DNA of 64,000 bases from Macrotrachela quadricornifera (taxonomy: Eukaryota > Rotifera > Eurotatoria > Philodinida > Philodinidae): contig JAJEKB010021331.1 of NCBI GenBank assembly GCA_022393335.1, positions 922,348 to 986,347 of the forward strand, read 5' to 3'. The translations under genes and the position numbers were made by a program. Shown here in pieces: positions 19,413 to 31,904 of this stretch. The notes beneath the pieces are model-generated. The model made no database searches and had not been told where the DNA came from. It worked only from the letters and a program-made list of their open reading frames with translations. Each line of letters begins with the position of its first letter. The first letter of the stretch is position 1.

Positions 19413-20890
19413 TATGCAATTATCCACTAATAATATATTTATATTATGGAATATCACATAAAATCTCATTATTTTCGTATAAAAAAACTTAAAACGAAGA
19501 AATATCTATATGATTAAGAAGTTTTTATTATTTTTCATCTAATATTTAAATCGATAATATCGATAAAAAAATCGTCAGAATAACTAATAATGAAAATAAT
19601 TTCAACATTTTAAATTGAAACACTTCTATCAACTCATTTCGAGAGCAATTCACTATTAGAACCTTTTTTTCTGTAAAAAGAGTGAAATAAAACTAATTGG
19701 ATCCTGATTAAAAGTACATTAAATAAAGTAGAAATAAAATATCTATATTCATTAACTAAGAATTTCAATTTAATTCATTTGTTCGAAAGTTCTTTGTCAT
19801 TTATCATTTATTCGAATCTTCTTAAAAGACGCCATTTTAAAGGAGGAGGTGGACGGGTTTGATAGAAAACTAGACCCGATTTGGATATCTTAAAAAAACC
19901 TAGACTAATTAAATATCATCACAAAGGGTGATTAATTCCATTATTTATCGAGGTCATAGTTTTGCGATAGTAGCGATTTTCTTATTGATTTAATCATATA
20001 AATACTAAACGATATATAGGATATAGAAAATACAGAATAATACTTACCTTGCATAATTTCGATCTCTATTCTTTTGAGAGACTTTCTCACCATTGTTGCT
20101 GCATAATTAGACCTTAATATGTCTTTCAAAAATGCCCGAACAATAGGTTTTCGAATGCTTTCCTTCTAGATTTTCATAATACCACAGTAACTCTCAGAGT
20201 TCATTTATATAGGATTTGAGGAAGTGATTCTGTTTGATGTGTACTATTTGAAGACATTGTACTTCCGTTTTTTTTTTCATAATTATTTTTACTATGATTT
20301 TAAAGAACACTGAAGACGAGCTTTTAAATCCTTATAGAATAACGTAAATTGCAACGGCACATTAGATAATAATAAGATGAAATGTGTGTAATGGATATAT
20401 GATATCCTAATGATCAGTAATCGTGTATAATGTAGAAAATTGAAACATGGTCGCAAAAAATTGAATACATATCGCCGAGTAGAAGTTCCCTGGTGATGTT
20501 TTGATGTTTAGATATTACGAATATAGAATATATGTAGTTTCCTTCGATAAAAATATGTTTTATTTAAAATGCTTCTAACTTATTTTTCATAAAGAAATAT
20601 GAAATAATGAGAACGCAGAGGATAGAAAATGACTTCGTCGTTATCATCAGATGAATATTCACAGTCTGATATTGAATCCTAATAATGTATATTATCTGAA
20701 TTAGTTAATGAAGACCATTTGTTTGTTTTAAGTTGATAGCGTTCATAGGAAGGTGCCAAATTGCAGAAGTGGCACATGAACACCACTCGAACACTATAAT
20801 ACCTTGTTTTTATGTGCAATATCAAGCTTTTATTTGACTTTTTATGAAAATTCCTATCAAACCCACACTCCTCCTTTCGCCCAGTAATTT
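19413..20890. other. No gene seen
   Basis: AT-rich sequence with only short frames (for example 19941-20129 minus) that carry no recognised motif. Confidence 0.5.
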
Positions 20891-20894
20891 CTGA

Positions 20895-21070
20895 AAGAAA
20901 TTATTTTTCGACATTAGCACTCTCAAAATCTTTTTTTAATCATTGGCTCGCACTCTTGTGATGCTACCCAATAATTTATCTTGGCCATGTTCGTTACTAG
21001 AGCAATATCCTTCTAAATGATGCGCATTAACGAGGGTGAGGATTTTTCCTATAGATGTCGATCGTAAAAA
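20895..21070 (+). repeat. Dispersed repeat, copy 2 (partner at 11430-11595)
   Basis: Shares attatttttcga, ttggct, ccatgttcgtt, agagcaatatccttctaaat, gatgcgcattaacga and aggatttt in the same order with 11430-11595. Confidence 0.55.
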
Positions 21071-21228
21071 ATGCATCTGCCAATAATAGGACGAATGAAA
21101 AGGCTTGTTTTTCTGCAGAGATACTAGACTATTATACATTTTCAAAAATCAGTGAACAACCAAATTAAGGCAAAAGGCAGAATAAACAAAAATCTAGAAT
21201 AAAGTAATCGACTATTAAATATTCTATT

Positions 21229-21650
21229 TTAACACGTGTTAAAAGAAAGAGAGAGAGACAATATATGAACAATTTGTATCTTCATATTAAATTTTAATGT
21301 ATTATGAACATCTAAACTTGTGCTATTAATACATATCCAAGAAAACTTCTTTTGATAATATATTAAACATTTTAGATCAAAAATATCATTGACAGTGTCT
21401 CTGTTGTTGATAGTTTGATCTAACTCGATCTCGCTCCTGAGTGGATCATCCAGAGTTTTATAGCATTTGTCGAGTTTCTCAGCTTTTCTTTGCAATATTT
21501 TAGTTTTTTCCCCATTAAGCGGATCATTTTATAAAAGTAAATAGTGCATTTGATAGAGCTCGTTGAGTTTTGTCTTGGGCCACCTTTGATCTAGCTTGGT
21601 TCCGCACTTGGGCGAATCTTCCTGGGAATTACTAAAATCCATCCATAAGA
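21229..21650 (-). pseudogene. Decayed coding frame of unknown family
   Basis: A minus-strand frame beginning MDFSNSQEDSPKCGTKLDQRWPKTKLNELYQMH runs into one TAA. It then continues NDPLNGEKTKILQRKAEKLDKCYKTLDDPLRSEIELDQTINNRDTVNDIFDLKCLIYYQKKFSWIC and beyond. The charged, helix-like composition on both sides of the stop suggests former coding sequence. I do not recognise the family, and there is no neighbour to help. Confidence 0.3.
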
Positions 21651-21659
21651 TATCCCACG

Positions 21660-22223
21660 TATGGTAAATACGAGTTAAAAAAAAATGAATGACAAAGTAT
21701 TAAAAACGCAGAAAAGGTGGAAGCTTTGATGAAAATATGATTTTTCTCAGCATAATATCTCCCTCTGCGCAAACTTACCTCTGAGCTATGACGACAAGAA
21801 TTATTTTGTAGGTTTTCTAATTGCTATTCTCCCGTCTAACCACGTCTTTCTGTTGAATTAATAGAGAGAGAGAAAGTAGACAAATAAAACACGATTATTG
21901 CTTTTGCTTTGTCCTATTTACTCATGTGTCGAGAACTCTCTTTATTCTTTCTTCATTCAATACTGTCGTTATTTAACCAGGTTGATGCTCACATCCGTCT
22001 TTTGTTAAATGCATAAAGAAGCATTTTCATTCATTCTTTAATATTGCATATATTTTCTCTTGCAGACGTATATACAACTTCGTAAGATCTTGTGGTAGAA
22101 TATTATTGTAAAGATTTAATAAATCGATTTCTCATAGGACTTTAAGAACATCAAATCAATAATAGGTTCTTTTAAGCATGTAAGGTCCGACATAACACTA
22201 GTTAGTTTATAGTAGCCTTGTTG
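21660..22223. other. No gene seen
   Basis: Spacer upstream of the two-exon gene at 22224. No TATA element or repeat recognised. Confidence 0.4.
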
Positions 22224-23124
22224 ATGAAGATTTTTCAATTGAATGTTGAAAATTTTAGAGTTGAAGTAGAACGTGAGGTTAATAAGATGGATAAGCAAAT
22301 ACATACACTCGATTCTGTTAACAAAGAAAACAGTATTCCTAATGTGAGAGGTGAGTATGCCATTCAGGATGCAGTATTCCTACCAATAGCTTACCGATTT
22401 ATCAATAAATTTTGTAGAAACAACAGAACGAGGCGAAACACATATTGATTTGAATATCATCACTGTTATTACTGGTAACACTGAAGTGACTACTGAGCAA
22501 TTCCGGTCGAACTGTAATACTACAGTTCCAATATCTGCTTTCAATCCTGCTGAGATTATACCAAGGTTGATCAAAGCGTACAACAAGAAGATAAAGATTG
22601 GAGTCATGATTATATCAGCCATCACTATTGTTTCTGTTATAGTAAGTAGCGTTTGCTTTGTCTTTGTAAAACAGAATGCAATGAAAGGGGAAAATATAAC
22701 AAAACCCCTGGTCTTCGGAATAATGAGAATCATATCAAACGTCAGTTTCTTGATCACTTTTTGCATCTTATGTCATTCATTACGTAATGGCCTTGATTGG
22801 ATGAATCACGCACTACAAACAATCCAACTTGAAGGTAAAGCGTGGCAATACCAAGTGGATTCAATTCAAAAGACTGTCCCCACTAAAGAGATCACCACCA
22901 TTTGTCAAGGTAATATCTACGGTCGTCTTAGAATGCGCTCGTGTGGACACATCGTTCTGGCAAAAGAGGGTATTATCATTGATGAACTTTTCGCGGTTCG
23001 TTATGACATTTATATCGTACTTCACGTTGATTTGATGGATAATACAGCAGAAACTGGATTTATTCTTCGATTGTATCTTCGTACGCGGATTAATTCGAAG
23101 GGTGATTTAGATGAGGGTAAATAA
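22224..23124 (+). CDS. Two-exon membrane protein, family unknown
   Basis: Exon 1 (ATG at 22224, or 22287 in the same frame) ends at 22350 before a consensus donor gtgagtatg. The acceptor ttttgtag ends at 22417. The 67-bp intron joins the frames exactly: ...NSIPNVR then ETTERGETHIDLNIITVITGN. Exon 2 is 22418-23124. The protein of 277-278 aa has a soluble, charged N-terminus, then two hydrophobic segments (IKIGVMIISAITIVSVIVSSVCFVFV and the LVFGIMRIISNVSFLITFCILC block), and a soluble C-terminus. It is probably a two-pass membrane protein. I do not recognise a family. An AATAAA overlaps the stop region (about 23121). Without the intron the two frames look like separate ORFs. Confidence 0.55.
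22351..22417 (+). other. 67-bp intron
   Basis: gtgagtatgcc at the 5' end and aaattttgtag at the 3' end. Removing it keeps the reading frame. The length is typical of bdelloid introns. Confidence 0.6.
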
Positions 23125-23504
23125 ACAGTATTTGAACTAAATTTATTCATGGCAGCACATATGCAAGCTCAACAATTGGCTGATAGTCACCAGAATATTC
23201 TCTCGAATTCACATAGGTGTCTGGTCGCTTCTGGATTTTATAAAAAATCAGGAATTAATCTGCACTAAAATTCATCAATTTTATCAATATAATACGCATT
23301 GAATTCAGTCAGTCACGATTTGTCACGACCTTAAATGCTGTGTCAATCATATTCGGCACCAATCTATAACACAATCGTTCACCACTGGCTATGATCTTTG
23401 ATGCCAAGTCTGTCACGATTTATGAGGGAGGGTGCAAATTTCTACTCCTATACGTCGACACTTCTTTTAGGTTGTTTTTCACAAAAATGTGAATTGTTAT
23501 AGTC
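23125..23504. other. No gene seen
   Basis: Spacer between the membrane-protein gene and the piggyBac relic. Confidence 0.4.
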
Positions 23505-23508
23505 TTAA

Positions 23509-24572
23509 CCCTTTCATGACGATTCGGTTTTCATAAAAAATATCTGCAAAATCTATATTTTTTACGTGTATTAACTCTTGTCAAATCCATTCTTAGGGCT
23601 CTCAATATATTCTTGTTTTGTTTGCATCATAACATTGAGAATTCTATTTTTATGTCGATTTTAATAGTTATTGAAGTTTGTTGCTCTCTTTTTCTTATAT
23701 GTTTGACGCAGTGAAGATGAGATAAAGCAGCAAAGTTTCAGTCTAGTTTCTGTTTTCGTTGCACAGCATTTGTATGAAGAAGACCGAAAGTTTGTGATGA
23801 CTTCAATGATGTTTGGAGTAACTATCACGGAAGAGGATAGTAACTTGCTAAGTGATATGAGTAATTTGGATAACGATTTTGCTGAAGTGTAATTTGAATC
23901 TTCAGGCTCTGAGGAAAAATAAATAACAGGCCATGAAAGTACAGCTGCCCTCAATTATAATAAAGGAAAACAAGATTTAGGTTTATCTGACCAGTTGTCA
24001 ACACGCTATAGATGCCTCAGATGAACTATAAAATGATATGAAAAGTGGTATTTGAATTTATGTTTGGAATGGCAAAAGTAAATGTTTAATGCATTTGCAA
24101 GAAAAATTATAACACAAGATGTATGATCGTGCTACAGGTTGGTCGGCCATTGGAAAATCTAAAATCTAGTGAGAGAAAACAGTCAACAAGCCAAGCGACG
24201 CACAAATTCTCTGATCAGAAACTTAATTCTCTGATCAGAAACTTAAAGAAATGAAAGGATCCGTGTACAATATTCACAGTTCTGCACTGGTTGCTATGAA
24301 AAATCATGGAACAACTAACAAGGGAAGTGAACTATGCGTCAGCAAAACAAAATAAAAATCTGTTGTTCTGCCATAATTAGCTTTTCTCTACAATGTTTTA
24401 ACAAGAACATCCTGTTATGGAATAAAAGAAAAAAAAATGCCAAAAGCAGAGGGAATGATACATCATGGTTAACTTTCTGCGCAAGAAAAAAAGAAAAAGA
24501 AAGTGCTTTTCTATACAGTTTCTTCTTAAAATATAGCGTGACCCATTCGTGGGTCACATCGCCGTGAAAAGG
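23509..24572 (+). mobile_element. Dead piggyBac-type element
   Basis: The left end ccctttcatgacg follows TTAA (23505-23508). The right end cgccgtgaaaagg precedes TTAA (24573-24576). The ends are inverted repeats (CC-TTTCA-G-CG), and the TTAA target is diagnostic of piggyBac. A subterminal palindrome gtgacccattcgtgggtcac lies at 24538-24557. The 1064-bp interior has only decayed frames, such as an acidic EEDSNLLSDMSNLDND stretch near 23830, the kind of acidic N-terminus piggyBac transposases have. A 20-bp tandem duplication (ttctctgatcagaaacttaa) lies near 24208-24247. Confidence 0.75.
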
Positions 24573-24576
24573 TTAA

Positions 24577-26058
24577 GATATCTATAACCACCTGTAGCAG
24601 ACTTTCGGTATAAAGTAAATCGTTGAGTTTGAAGTTATCGTTCTTGAACCGGTTGAATCAATACTGCGCTGTAGGAATGGAGAGCACATCGTTGTCTATC
24701 GTGCTACATATATTGCTTGTTGCTTCCGTTGCTTTGTGAATGAAACGGAATTCATGAAATAACGAGTGGCGCTTATTTTCTTCGGACATTGTCGACATGT
24801 GTAAGCCTCTGCTCATTAAATCTAGTGCTAAATACAAAGTATTTAACATCAATAAAAAAAGAATTTTCTGCTCTATATTTTGAAGATCTTTTCAAGGCTT
24901 CTCACAATGTCGTTCAGGTATACTAGATTTGAAAGTGACAACAAGTGGTGATTTCGTTTGAATGCGCTGCCGAAACTTGTATTTTCTAAAAGTCAATCGT
25001 GCTCTAAAAATAATTTACTATTATAGCACAGAATGCAGAATTTAGTCCAGAACAGAACAATGTAGGGCTCGAATCGAATAACAGAAATCTTCAGATCGTT
25101 TTACATTGATAACGAACAATAGCGAAGGTCGGTTAGAAACAGGTGTTTGCGTTATTTTTCTAATTTTTGCTGAAAAAACTCATCTTTTCAAATGTTTTAG
25201 GAAGAATATATTTGAAACATAAAGTAGACAGTTTTGTAGAGCGAAAACGTCTCCATCGAATGAGCCTAAAACGAAATCTTCAATGTGTTGGAAAGTGCTC
25301 TAAAAAGAGTAACATTCTGTATCCCGTTTATAATGCGCTACCGGTTAGAAGCATTCTGAGCTCTCTACAAGATATCTTCATATCTAATTCAAGATAAATA
25401 TCCATACTCATAGTTTTGTTATTGTTCGAAAGATATTCGTATTCTCTGTATATATCCTCAGTACAGATTAGTAAAAATGGTTTATTTTAATAATATTGTA
25501 GTAATTTGTCACACTGTTTAGATGTTGATTTCTGCTATTTTTCTTTTAGAAACTTTTGTTTCTTCTATTTGGCACATTATATTTCTTGTTGAATCATCAA
25601 TACAGATGCTCCCCACGTAATAAAATTTGCCTAATCTAAATAGAATTTTGTTTTTTGATAATTTGTCACGACTTCACTTCAACAACGTCAATAACTGTCG
25701 AAACATATCGTATGGTTGCTATGACTCTATCTCATTCATAAACTTCCCGACAATTCCTTCCTCCAGAATGCATCGAATCGATTGAGAAATGAAAACTTTA
25801 CCTGAAAGCACTACATCCACTTCTCATGTTCGTTAATTATGATCACATTAAAGTTTTGAAAAATTCTTTCAGATATTTCATTCATTTAAACTAAGCAGCG
25901 TAGCCATTCTAATTTTAAATCTTAATGTAAAACTCATCTGTACTTTTGTATACTATAATAATATGAAAACGATCTTGTTTTATTTCATTTTACTTTTATT
26001 TCTTGTCAATAGCAGTTACAAAATATGGTATCAGATAATAAATTCTTAAAGGAAAGTG
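24577..26058. other. No gene seen
   Basis: About 1.5 kb of AT-rich sequence. A basic 76-codon frame at 25167-25397 has no family match that I can see. Confidence 0.5.
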
Positions 26059-27120
26059 TTAGGTTATGACTTTTCCGATGTCTTGCAAACTGTCTGTTGT
26101 TTGAGTGACAACAATGGAATTTGCGTATTGAGCAATATCTATTGACGAGCGCTCGTTTTCTAACTGGCTTTTAATCCAAGCGTATGTTTTTCGAATACCA
26201 TCTTTTAACGGTATACTCGGTGTCCAGTTAAGTACCTCTTTTATTCTTGTATTATCACTGTTGCGACCACGTACTCCTTCAGGGCCAGGAATATGCTTCT
26301 TAGTGATCGGATGTCCTTCTATTTCAGCCACAATATCACATATTTCATTAATTGACACCATTTCATCGCTGCCTATATTTACAGGTTGATCATAATCACT
26401 CATCATAAGCCGAAGAATGCCCTCGACACAGTCATCAATATAACAGAACGATCTTGTCTGGTTTCCATCGCCCCATATTTGTACTTGGCCATTGTTTTTT
26501 CCTTCATGTGCAACGAGAACTTTACGACAGAAAGCAGCCGGTGCCTTCTCTCGACCTCCCTTCCATGTACCTTGAGGACCATAAATATTATGAAACCGAG
26601 CGATGCGGGTCGTAATTGGAAAATCGCGACTATAATGCATTGCAATTTCCTCAGAGACGAGTTTTTCAAGACCGTATGCTCCTTGTGGCTTGCCTAGCCA
26701 CGCGTCATCCTCACGTAGACCAGCCACATCTTCTCTTGTTTGAATATGCTCAGGATAAATACAGGCAGTTGATGAATAGAAAAATCTCTTGCAACCACTG
26801 CGACGAGCAGCCTCAAGCATATTAAAAGAAATCATGGTATTGTTCCATAGAATTACTGAGTGATTGGATTCAATGAAACCCATTCCTCCCATATCCGCAG
26901 CTAGATTAAATACCCAATCGCAACCAGCTGACGATTTTAGACAATTGTCGAGTGTACGCAAATCAACGTGTAGAAATTCGTTGCAAAATTCGTCCTCGGT
27001 AAAATATATATTTCGTGCCCAGTCAGCAACGACAACGTAATGTCCATCAGCTTTAAGCCTTTTAGCTAAATGACTTCCGATGAATCCAGCGCCACCACCA
27101 ACAAGGCATTTGAGTTTCCT
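26059..27120 (-). CDS. GDP-mannose 3,5-epimerase (5' exon not resolved)
   Basis: About 353 codons, nearly the full length of plant GDP-mannose 3,5-epimerase. The enzyme is an extended SDR that turns GDP-D-mannose into GDP-L-galactose (and gulose) in the cytosol. Visible in order: the NAD-binding loop LVGGGAGFIGSHLAKRLKADGH, VVADWARN, NLAADMGGMGFIESNHSVILWNNTMISFNMLEAAR, SSTACIYPE (catalytic Cys), AYGLEKL (Tyr-x3-Lys), RFHNIYGPQGTWKGGREKAPAAFCRK (catalytic Lys), DGNQTRSFCYIDDCVEGILR, PVNIGSDEMVSINE and IPGPEGVRGRNSDN. All catalytic residues are kept. No in-frame ATG precedes RKLKCLV. A TAA lies just upstream, after an acceptor-like ttttctgag, and a donor-like gtaagag lies at 27183, so a short first exon is expected but not located. 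Animals normally lack this enzyme. Confidence 0.9.
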   Translation of the reverse strand, partial: RKLKCLVGGGAGFIGSHLAKRLKADGHYVVVADWARNIYFTEDEFCNEFLHVDLRTLDNCLKSSAGCDWVFNLAADMGGMGFIESNHSVILWNNTMISFNMLEAARRSGCKRFFYSSTACIYPEHIQTREDVAGLREDDAWLGKPQGAYGLEKLVSEEIAMHYSRDFPITTRIARFHNIYGPQGTWKGGREKAPAAFCRKVLVAHEGKNNGQVQIWGDGNQTRSFCYIDDCVEGILRLMMSDYDQPVNIGSDEMVSINEICDIVAEIEGHPITKKHIPGPEGVRGRNSDNTRIKEVLNWTPSIPLKDGIRKTYAWIKSQLENERSSIDIAQYANSIVVTQTTDSLQDIGKVIT

Positions 27121-27183
27121 CTCAGAAAAAGAAAATTAATTTCTAAAGTGCTGTAAAAAAAAGCTTGTTCAGGCCTCTCTTAC
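27121..27183 (-). other. Candidate 63-bp intron before the epimerase exon
   Basis: On the minus strand gtaagagagg starts at 27183 and a pyrimidine tract ending ctgag lies at 27125-27121. The size fits the other introns of the window. The exon upstream of it could not be identified because no ATG gives a compatible frame. Confidence 0.35.
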
Positions 27184-27429
27184 AAATCTAGATTTTCACT
27201 AAAGCAAATGTCGTTGCAGTAATCTGTTTTTCTTATACTAAAAATTATAACTAAAGCGAGTTTTTATGTAATGCGTCAATGTACAAATTATGCTGTCTTA
27301 TTTGATCATTATCCTTAGGCTCTTCTTATCAGAATAAAACATTATGACCTGATCTTATAAATTTTTCCATTACTGTTCATACAATAGAGGTGTATATATT
27401 GTCAGTCAAGGAGATAGCATATGTTCAGG
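27184..27429. other. Possible epimerase first exon or promoter; not resolved
   Basis: The sequence was searched on the minus strand for an ATG joining in frame to the epimerase. None was convincing. Confidence 0.3.
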
Positions 27430-27720
27430 TCAAATAAAAGCTCTCATTGCTACACTAACATAAATGAATTAGGAAAGATATTCTCCAATATTATAAGAAC
27501 AAAACATAGTATTGTTCTGGTCATATGAAAGATGAATTCCATAATCAGCCCGAACAATACTATGTTTTGTGCTTTTAATATTGGAGAATACCTTTCCTTA
27601 TTCATTTTTATAGCTAAATTTCACATATATCAAAATTAATATATCTTTCTCTAGACAAATCAACAGCCACTAATATTTTAACCATGTTAGTTTAGCGATG
27701 AGAGCTTTCATTTGATCCGA
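27430..27720. mobile_element. ~290-bp foldback element
   Basis: The outer arms tcaaataaaagctctcattg...ctaacat and atgttag...cgatgagagctttcatttga are inverted. The inner arms ggaaagatattctccaatat...catagtattgttc and gaacaatactatg...atattggagaatacctttcc are inverted around a loop near 27530. No coding capacity. Relatives lie at 7395-7465 and, diverged, at 35760-36015. Confidence 0.75.
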
Positions 27721-28549
27721 ATAATGTGTTTTGACCAAAACTAGAGTCTGAAGAGTAGGTTTTATAAAAGTTTCAGTCGATATAGTACCGATCCTATTGC
27801 CTGTCTTAGCCGGTTCAGTACGAGCCAGATGTATATTCGAATCTATATTCACTTATTGCAATAACAATGCCTTTTTTTGTAACCAAAGGAGATCGACAGA
27901 TGGTCCTTTGTCTGGTCTTTTTAATGGTGAATACTCTAAAACATATTACATTGCACCGTGATGTTGTAAGGTTTTGTGTCCTAGACTCAGAAAGTAAAAT
28001 GATGTGTCGTAATGTGCGGCATAATACTTTTTGAATGAAGACCAGATTTTCTAGCTACTAACTGTCAAATTCCAAACAAAAAAAGATATATTATCGAATC
28101 TTTGAAAGTGTATCAGAATCTACGAAACTTGAAATAGTACTTGACTTGAGCATACTCTCGAAATCTTTGCTACGAAAGTTTTTAAGATTCATAGGACGAA
28201 AAAAAGTTCGATTTAAACATAAGAAATCATTAAGGCTTGATATAAAACCTTAGATGAATCGTAATGAACCTGAATGGCTTCGTATTTTGATACCACACCT
28301 TTTTTTTGTCCCATGGATCTTAAAAAGACTTCATTTCGGATTTGTTAAAAGTGTGCCAGTTCTAGGAGAAAAAACTGTAATCATTCAGTGCGTCAGGCCA
28401 TAATATGGTCTACTCTGACTTGACCCATCTGTAATCCATTCGTGGAATTGCTTATGTGAACAGATATGTCTTGAAAAAGAGCTATGTTTGAGAGAAATAT
28501 CATTCAAGTACGTGTCTATCTGCCAATAAAAACCTTAAAATATCACATT
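27721..28549. other. No gene seen
   Basis: AT-rich spacer without recognised features. Confidence 0.5.
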
Positions 28550-29290
28550 TTTGCATCTTCGTAGCATGTTTTATAAATTTCGAATTTTGATAAAGTTAGT
28601 TTATATGCACACATAGAACAATGCCTAACTATAAATTTCCATATCACCTTCGAGTACTCGTGTCGACTTTTCACATAATATATTATTTAATAATATAATG
28701 ATGAATTTTTGTAAGTCGACTCTCTTCCACATAAAATAATACCTTTTTTCATTTCAGTTTTTCATCGCTTAATATGTTGTTTTAAAAAAATCAAAAAATA
28801 CAACTTGAAAAGCTCAAGAAATTATAAAGTAAAGTTTTTTTTAATGACGTTCTTTTCATTTTCAAAAAAAAGCAAAATTCTGTTTGAGCAACGTTTGGTC
28901 TTGCAAAAAAATGTTTTTGTTTTAGTCGAACGTAAAATACATTTTCTTTCTGTCATAATAAACTGTTCTATATAAAAGTCTGAATCGTTTCACGCTGCAT
29001 CTCTCGGTATATATTTATTCTTTTAAAACAAAATATTAAGTAATGTACAAATCAAACACAATAATGCATTTTTTCCTCATCAGTGAGTTGGTTTGTAAAG
29101 CTTCATCATCACATTATCACGTTTATATTTTTATTATTACAAGGTAAATACTACTCAGCAATATGCTTTTTTGGAAGGCCGTCACGAGTATTCGAAGCTG
29201 ATGCAAAAACGTAATGATTAGGCATTGTCCCATATGTGCACATAAACTAACTTTGCCAAGTTTTACAACTTATGAAACACTCTGTGTTTT
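28550..29290. mobile_element. Nested foldback element
   Basis: The outer arms at 28600-28675 (aagttagtttatatgcacac, acaatgcctaa, tcgagtactcgtg) and 29175-29275 are inverted repeats. Inside, 28755-28815 (tcgcttaatatgttgtttta) and 28995-29045 (caaaatattaagtaatg, reverse) form a second pair. The inner pair is related to the arms of the element at 36508-37549 (gatgcagcgtgaaa / ttcacgctgcatc). So one foldback lies within another. Confidence 0.6.
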
Positions 29291-31904
29291 ATTCAGACAG
29301 TCACTACCTTAAATAGCCGTATTTTTCTACAGACGATGTCAAAATATTGAATGTATCTATGATTAGAGTTAGAATAGATCATTATATGCATCAATAACAT
29401 ATCCATTGTACTAATGGTGCTCTAAGTGTGACTTTCAAATAAAAGAGAACTCATGTTCAACCCATTTCAAAAGGTTCCTGCCCAGATTCATGATTTCGAC
29501 GATCCGAGCGGCCGTGCACACTGAAACACGTGCCGTAATCCAGTCGTAGTTTGACTGAAACGCTCGTATACTGCGTTGTTTACGTGCATATGACCTCGTG
29601 TCCAACCGTATCTCATAAAAAATATTTGAAAATAAGGGCTTTCAAAGTCTTTTCCCAGAAGGTTCGTTTTTCTATAACAAAGCTACGTTGTAAAGTTTCG
29701 ATTCATGAAGAAACATTACAATGGCTTTTGTCATTGGTTTCTATATGTGTGGAAGTAAAAATACCTTATACAGAGGTATTTGAAGAAAAGGGCTTTTTAA
29801 GCCACGAAAACCGTAAACGGCGAATTTAAACGGCTGAACAAGCAGCTGTCTGTTTTTCTCGTATCTCCTCGTAAACTATCGTTGTCATTGTCAACTTGAT
29901 CTCCACTCATACAATCAAGATCTATTAGATGGATTTAATCCCGTCACTTGCTAATTATAGGCAACATCTATCGTTCAATATTACTTTCGTGAGCATTTAG
30001 AGTATATTGAATTTAACTATTAACATAAAATGTGAATATTTTTATTTGAAATTTATAAGAAACATACACATTGAAGTAAAGGTATATTCGCAAATCGAAG
30101 TGAATATACTTCGAAACCTATACTCTAATAGATATATCAATGAGATTATAGATATATAAACATATCCATAAGGATACATTAATGTCAATCTGTATCTCAC
30201 TTCATGGAAAGATGTTGTGAAGAAACTTTTTTGCCACAAAACCGGTTGTTTTTCCCTTTTGAATTATACATAATCTATTTAAATAATATGTCGTCTGCGG
30301 AAAAAATGACTCAACCAAAAAAAAGAAGCACCCTTAAAATGAGTCCTCAGTTTTTCTACAATATGAAAGGAAGATCTTATTATCAGTTAGTAGAAAAATA
30401 TTCTCTTCTGAACTGCTAAGGTTCATATTTATCACACATTTATAGACAAAATGTGGTAAATACAAGAAGAAACATTTGCGCTACAAATTTGCAATATTTC
30501 TATAGGCACATCAAACGAATCTTGCAAGACGATAGATGATTATAGTTTTCTGTCATTTTACAACTATTATTAATTGTCGTTACACAAAATATTTTTGACA
30601 AGTCTAGAGAAAAATCACAAATTAATTGGTCAAATGTTTCTTCGTTTACTTACTATATTTTACCTACAATTGTGTGAGAGATATGTATCATATATAGTTC
30701 AAAAGTGGGAAAAATTTCCTATCAACGGATAACAAACTATTTCTTTCGGAACGCGTTTATCGAAGAGACATTGGGACTGGTATATTGTGACGTTTTTTCT
30801 GATTACATTATTTCTTTTATAGACATGATAAAAATAAATGATGTATGATTTGAAAGAGCAAAACAAGCTCTATCTTTCGGTAGAAAAGGTTTCTTTCAAT
30901 ATTTTCAGGGAAGGAAAATAGAAGTCATCGCTTATACCATTACTTTTGCATTGTATGTTAGTTGCTAATAAACTAACAGTAAAGTGTCATCTCTGTTTTA
31001 GAATATAGATTGAAATTAAGATACATCTCTAAGAACTATTGAAAAAAAATGAAGTAAAAACCAGTCTCATATGATTCTACATGTAACTTAACTCACTTCT
31101 CTGCTTCCACTTGTGTTTGAACCATGATAGTCTAATTATATTTGATGAAAATGCAACCGACGTAAAAGATTTGATGAAATCAACAGTCTTTGATCTAAAA
31201 AGAAGAATTACAAAGATGTGTTTTGATAGTATATGCCTTATTTTTTGATATATATTATGAATGGTAAACATAACTTTGATTTTGAACAAGGTACTTTTCC
31301 CTGGTTACGACGATGATATCTTTTTATTTATTCTATTGGACTTTGTACATGGCTATTTTAGATTCGATCAAAAATATTTTTATATATACATAATACTTAG
31401 ATTCTTCTCCCTCATACAGCATCAGATAAATTAGTAGTCTACGATCACGAACTTCTTCCGTCGTTATTAAAAGCAGTTTTTCTGAAAACAATTCGAGTTC
31501 ATCAGTCTATTAAAATAGAAATTAATTTTTTGTCTTATGTAGGGTTATATGTCAATTTTGATGGATGTGTTGTTATAAAAGACATTTTTTCAAACTATTT
31601 CAAATAAGATATTTCAGTAAGATATAACCGATTTCTTATGAACCTTTGCCTATTTCCTAAACAGAAAACGTGAAAAAGAATTTTGTTTTTGAAAAAATAC
31701 CTTTTTGTTTGAATTTTGTCAGAGCGTTGTTATTAAAGGAGAGCAGTAGCTCTATTTTAAAATTCTAGAATTTTAGAAAAAGGCTACGTCTCTTTGAGAA
31801 GAAGCACTACACATTGTAGTCTTACTGTATGACTCGAGTCAAAAACAAAAAGATCTATAATTCATGATTTTGCTTTTTTTTATTCTCTTGGACATGAAAG
31901 AGAA
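29291..31904. other. No gene seen
   Basis: 2.6 kb of AT-rich sequence. The open frames present (29551-29829, 30204-30419, 31077-31289) are short, start on weak codons or lack any motif. No repeat was recognised. Confidence 0.45.

Noticed and set aside
22380..22766. 128-codon minus frame with hydrophobic stretches
   Set aside because: Antisense to the two-exon membrane-protein gene, whose splice model fits the plus strand.
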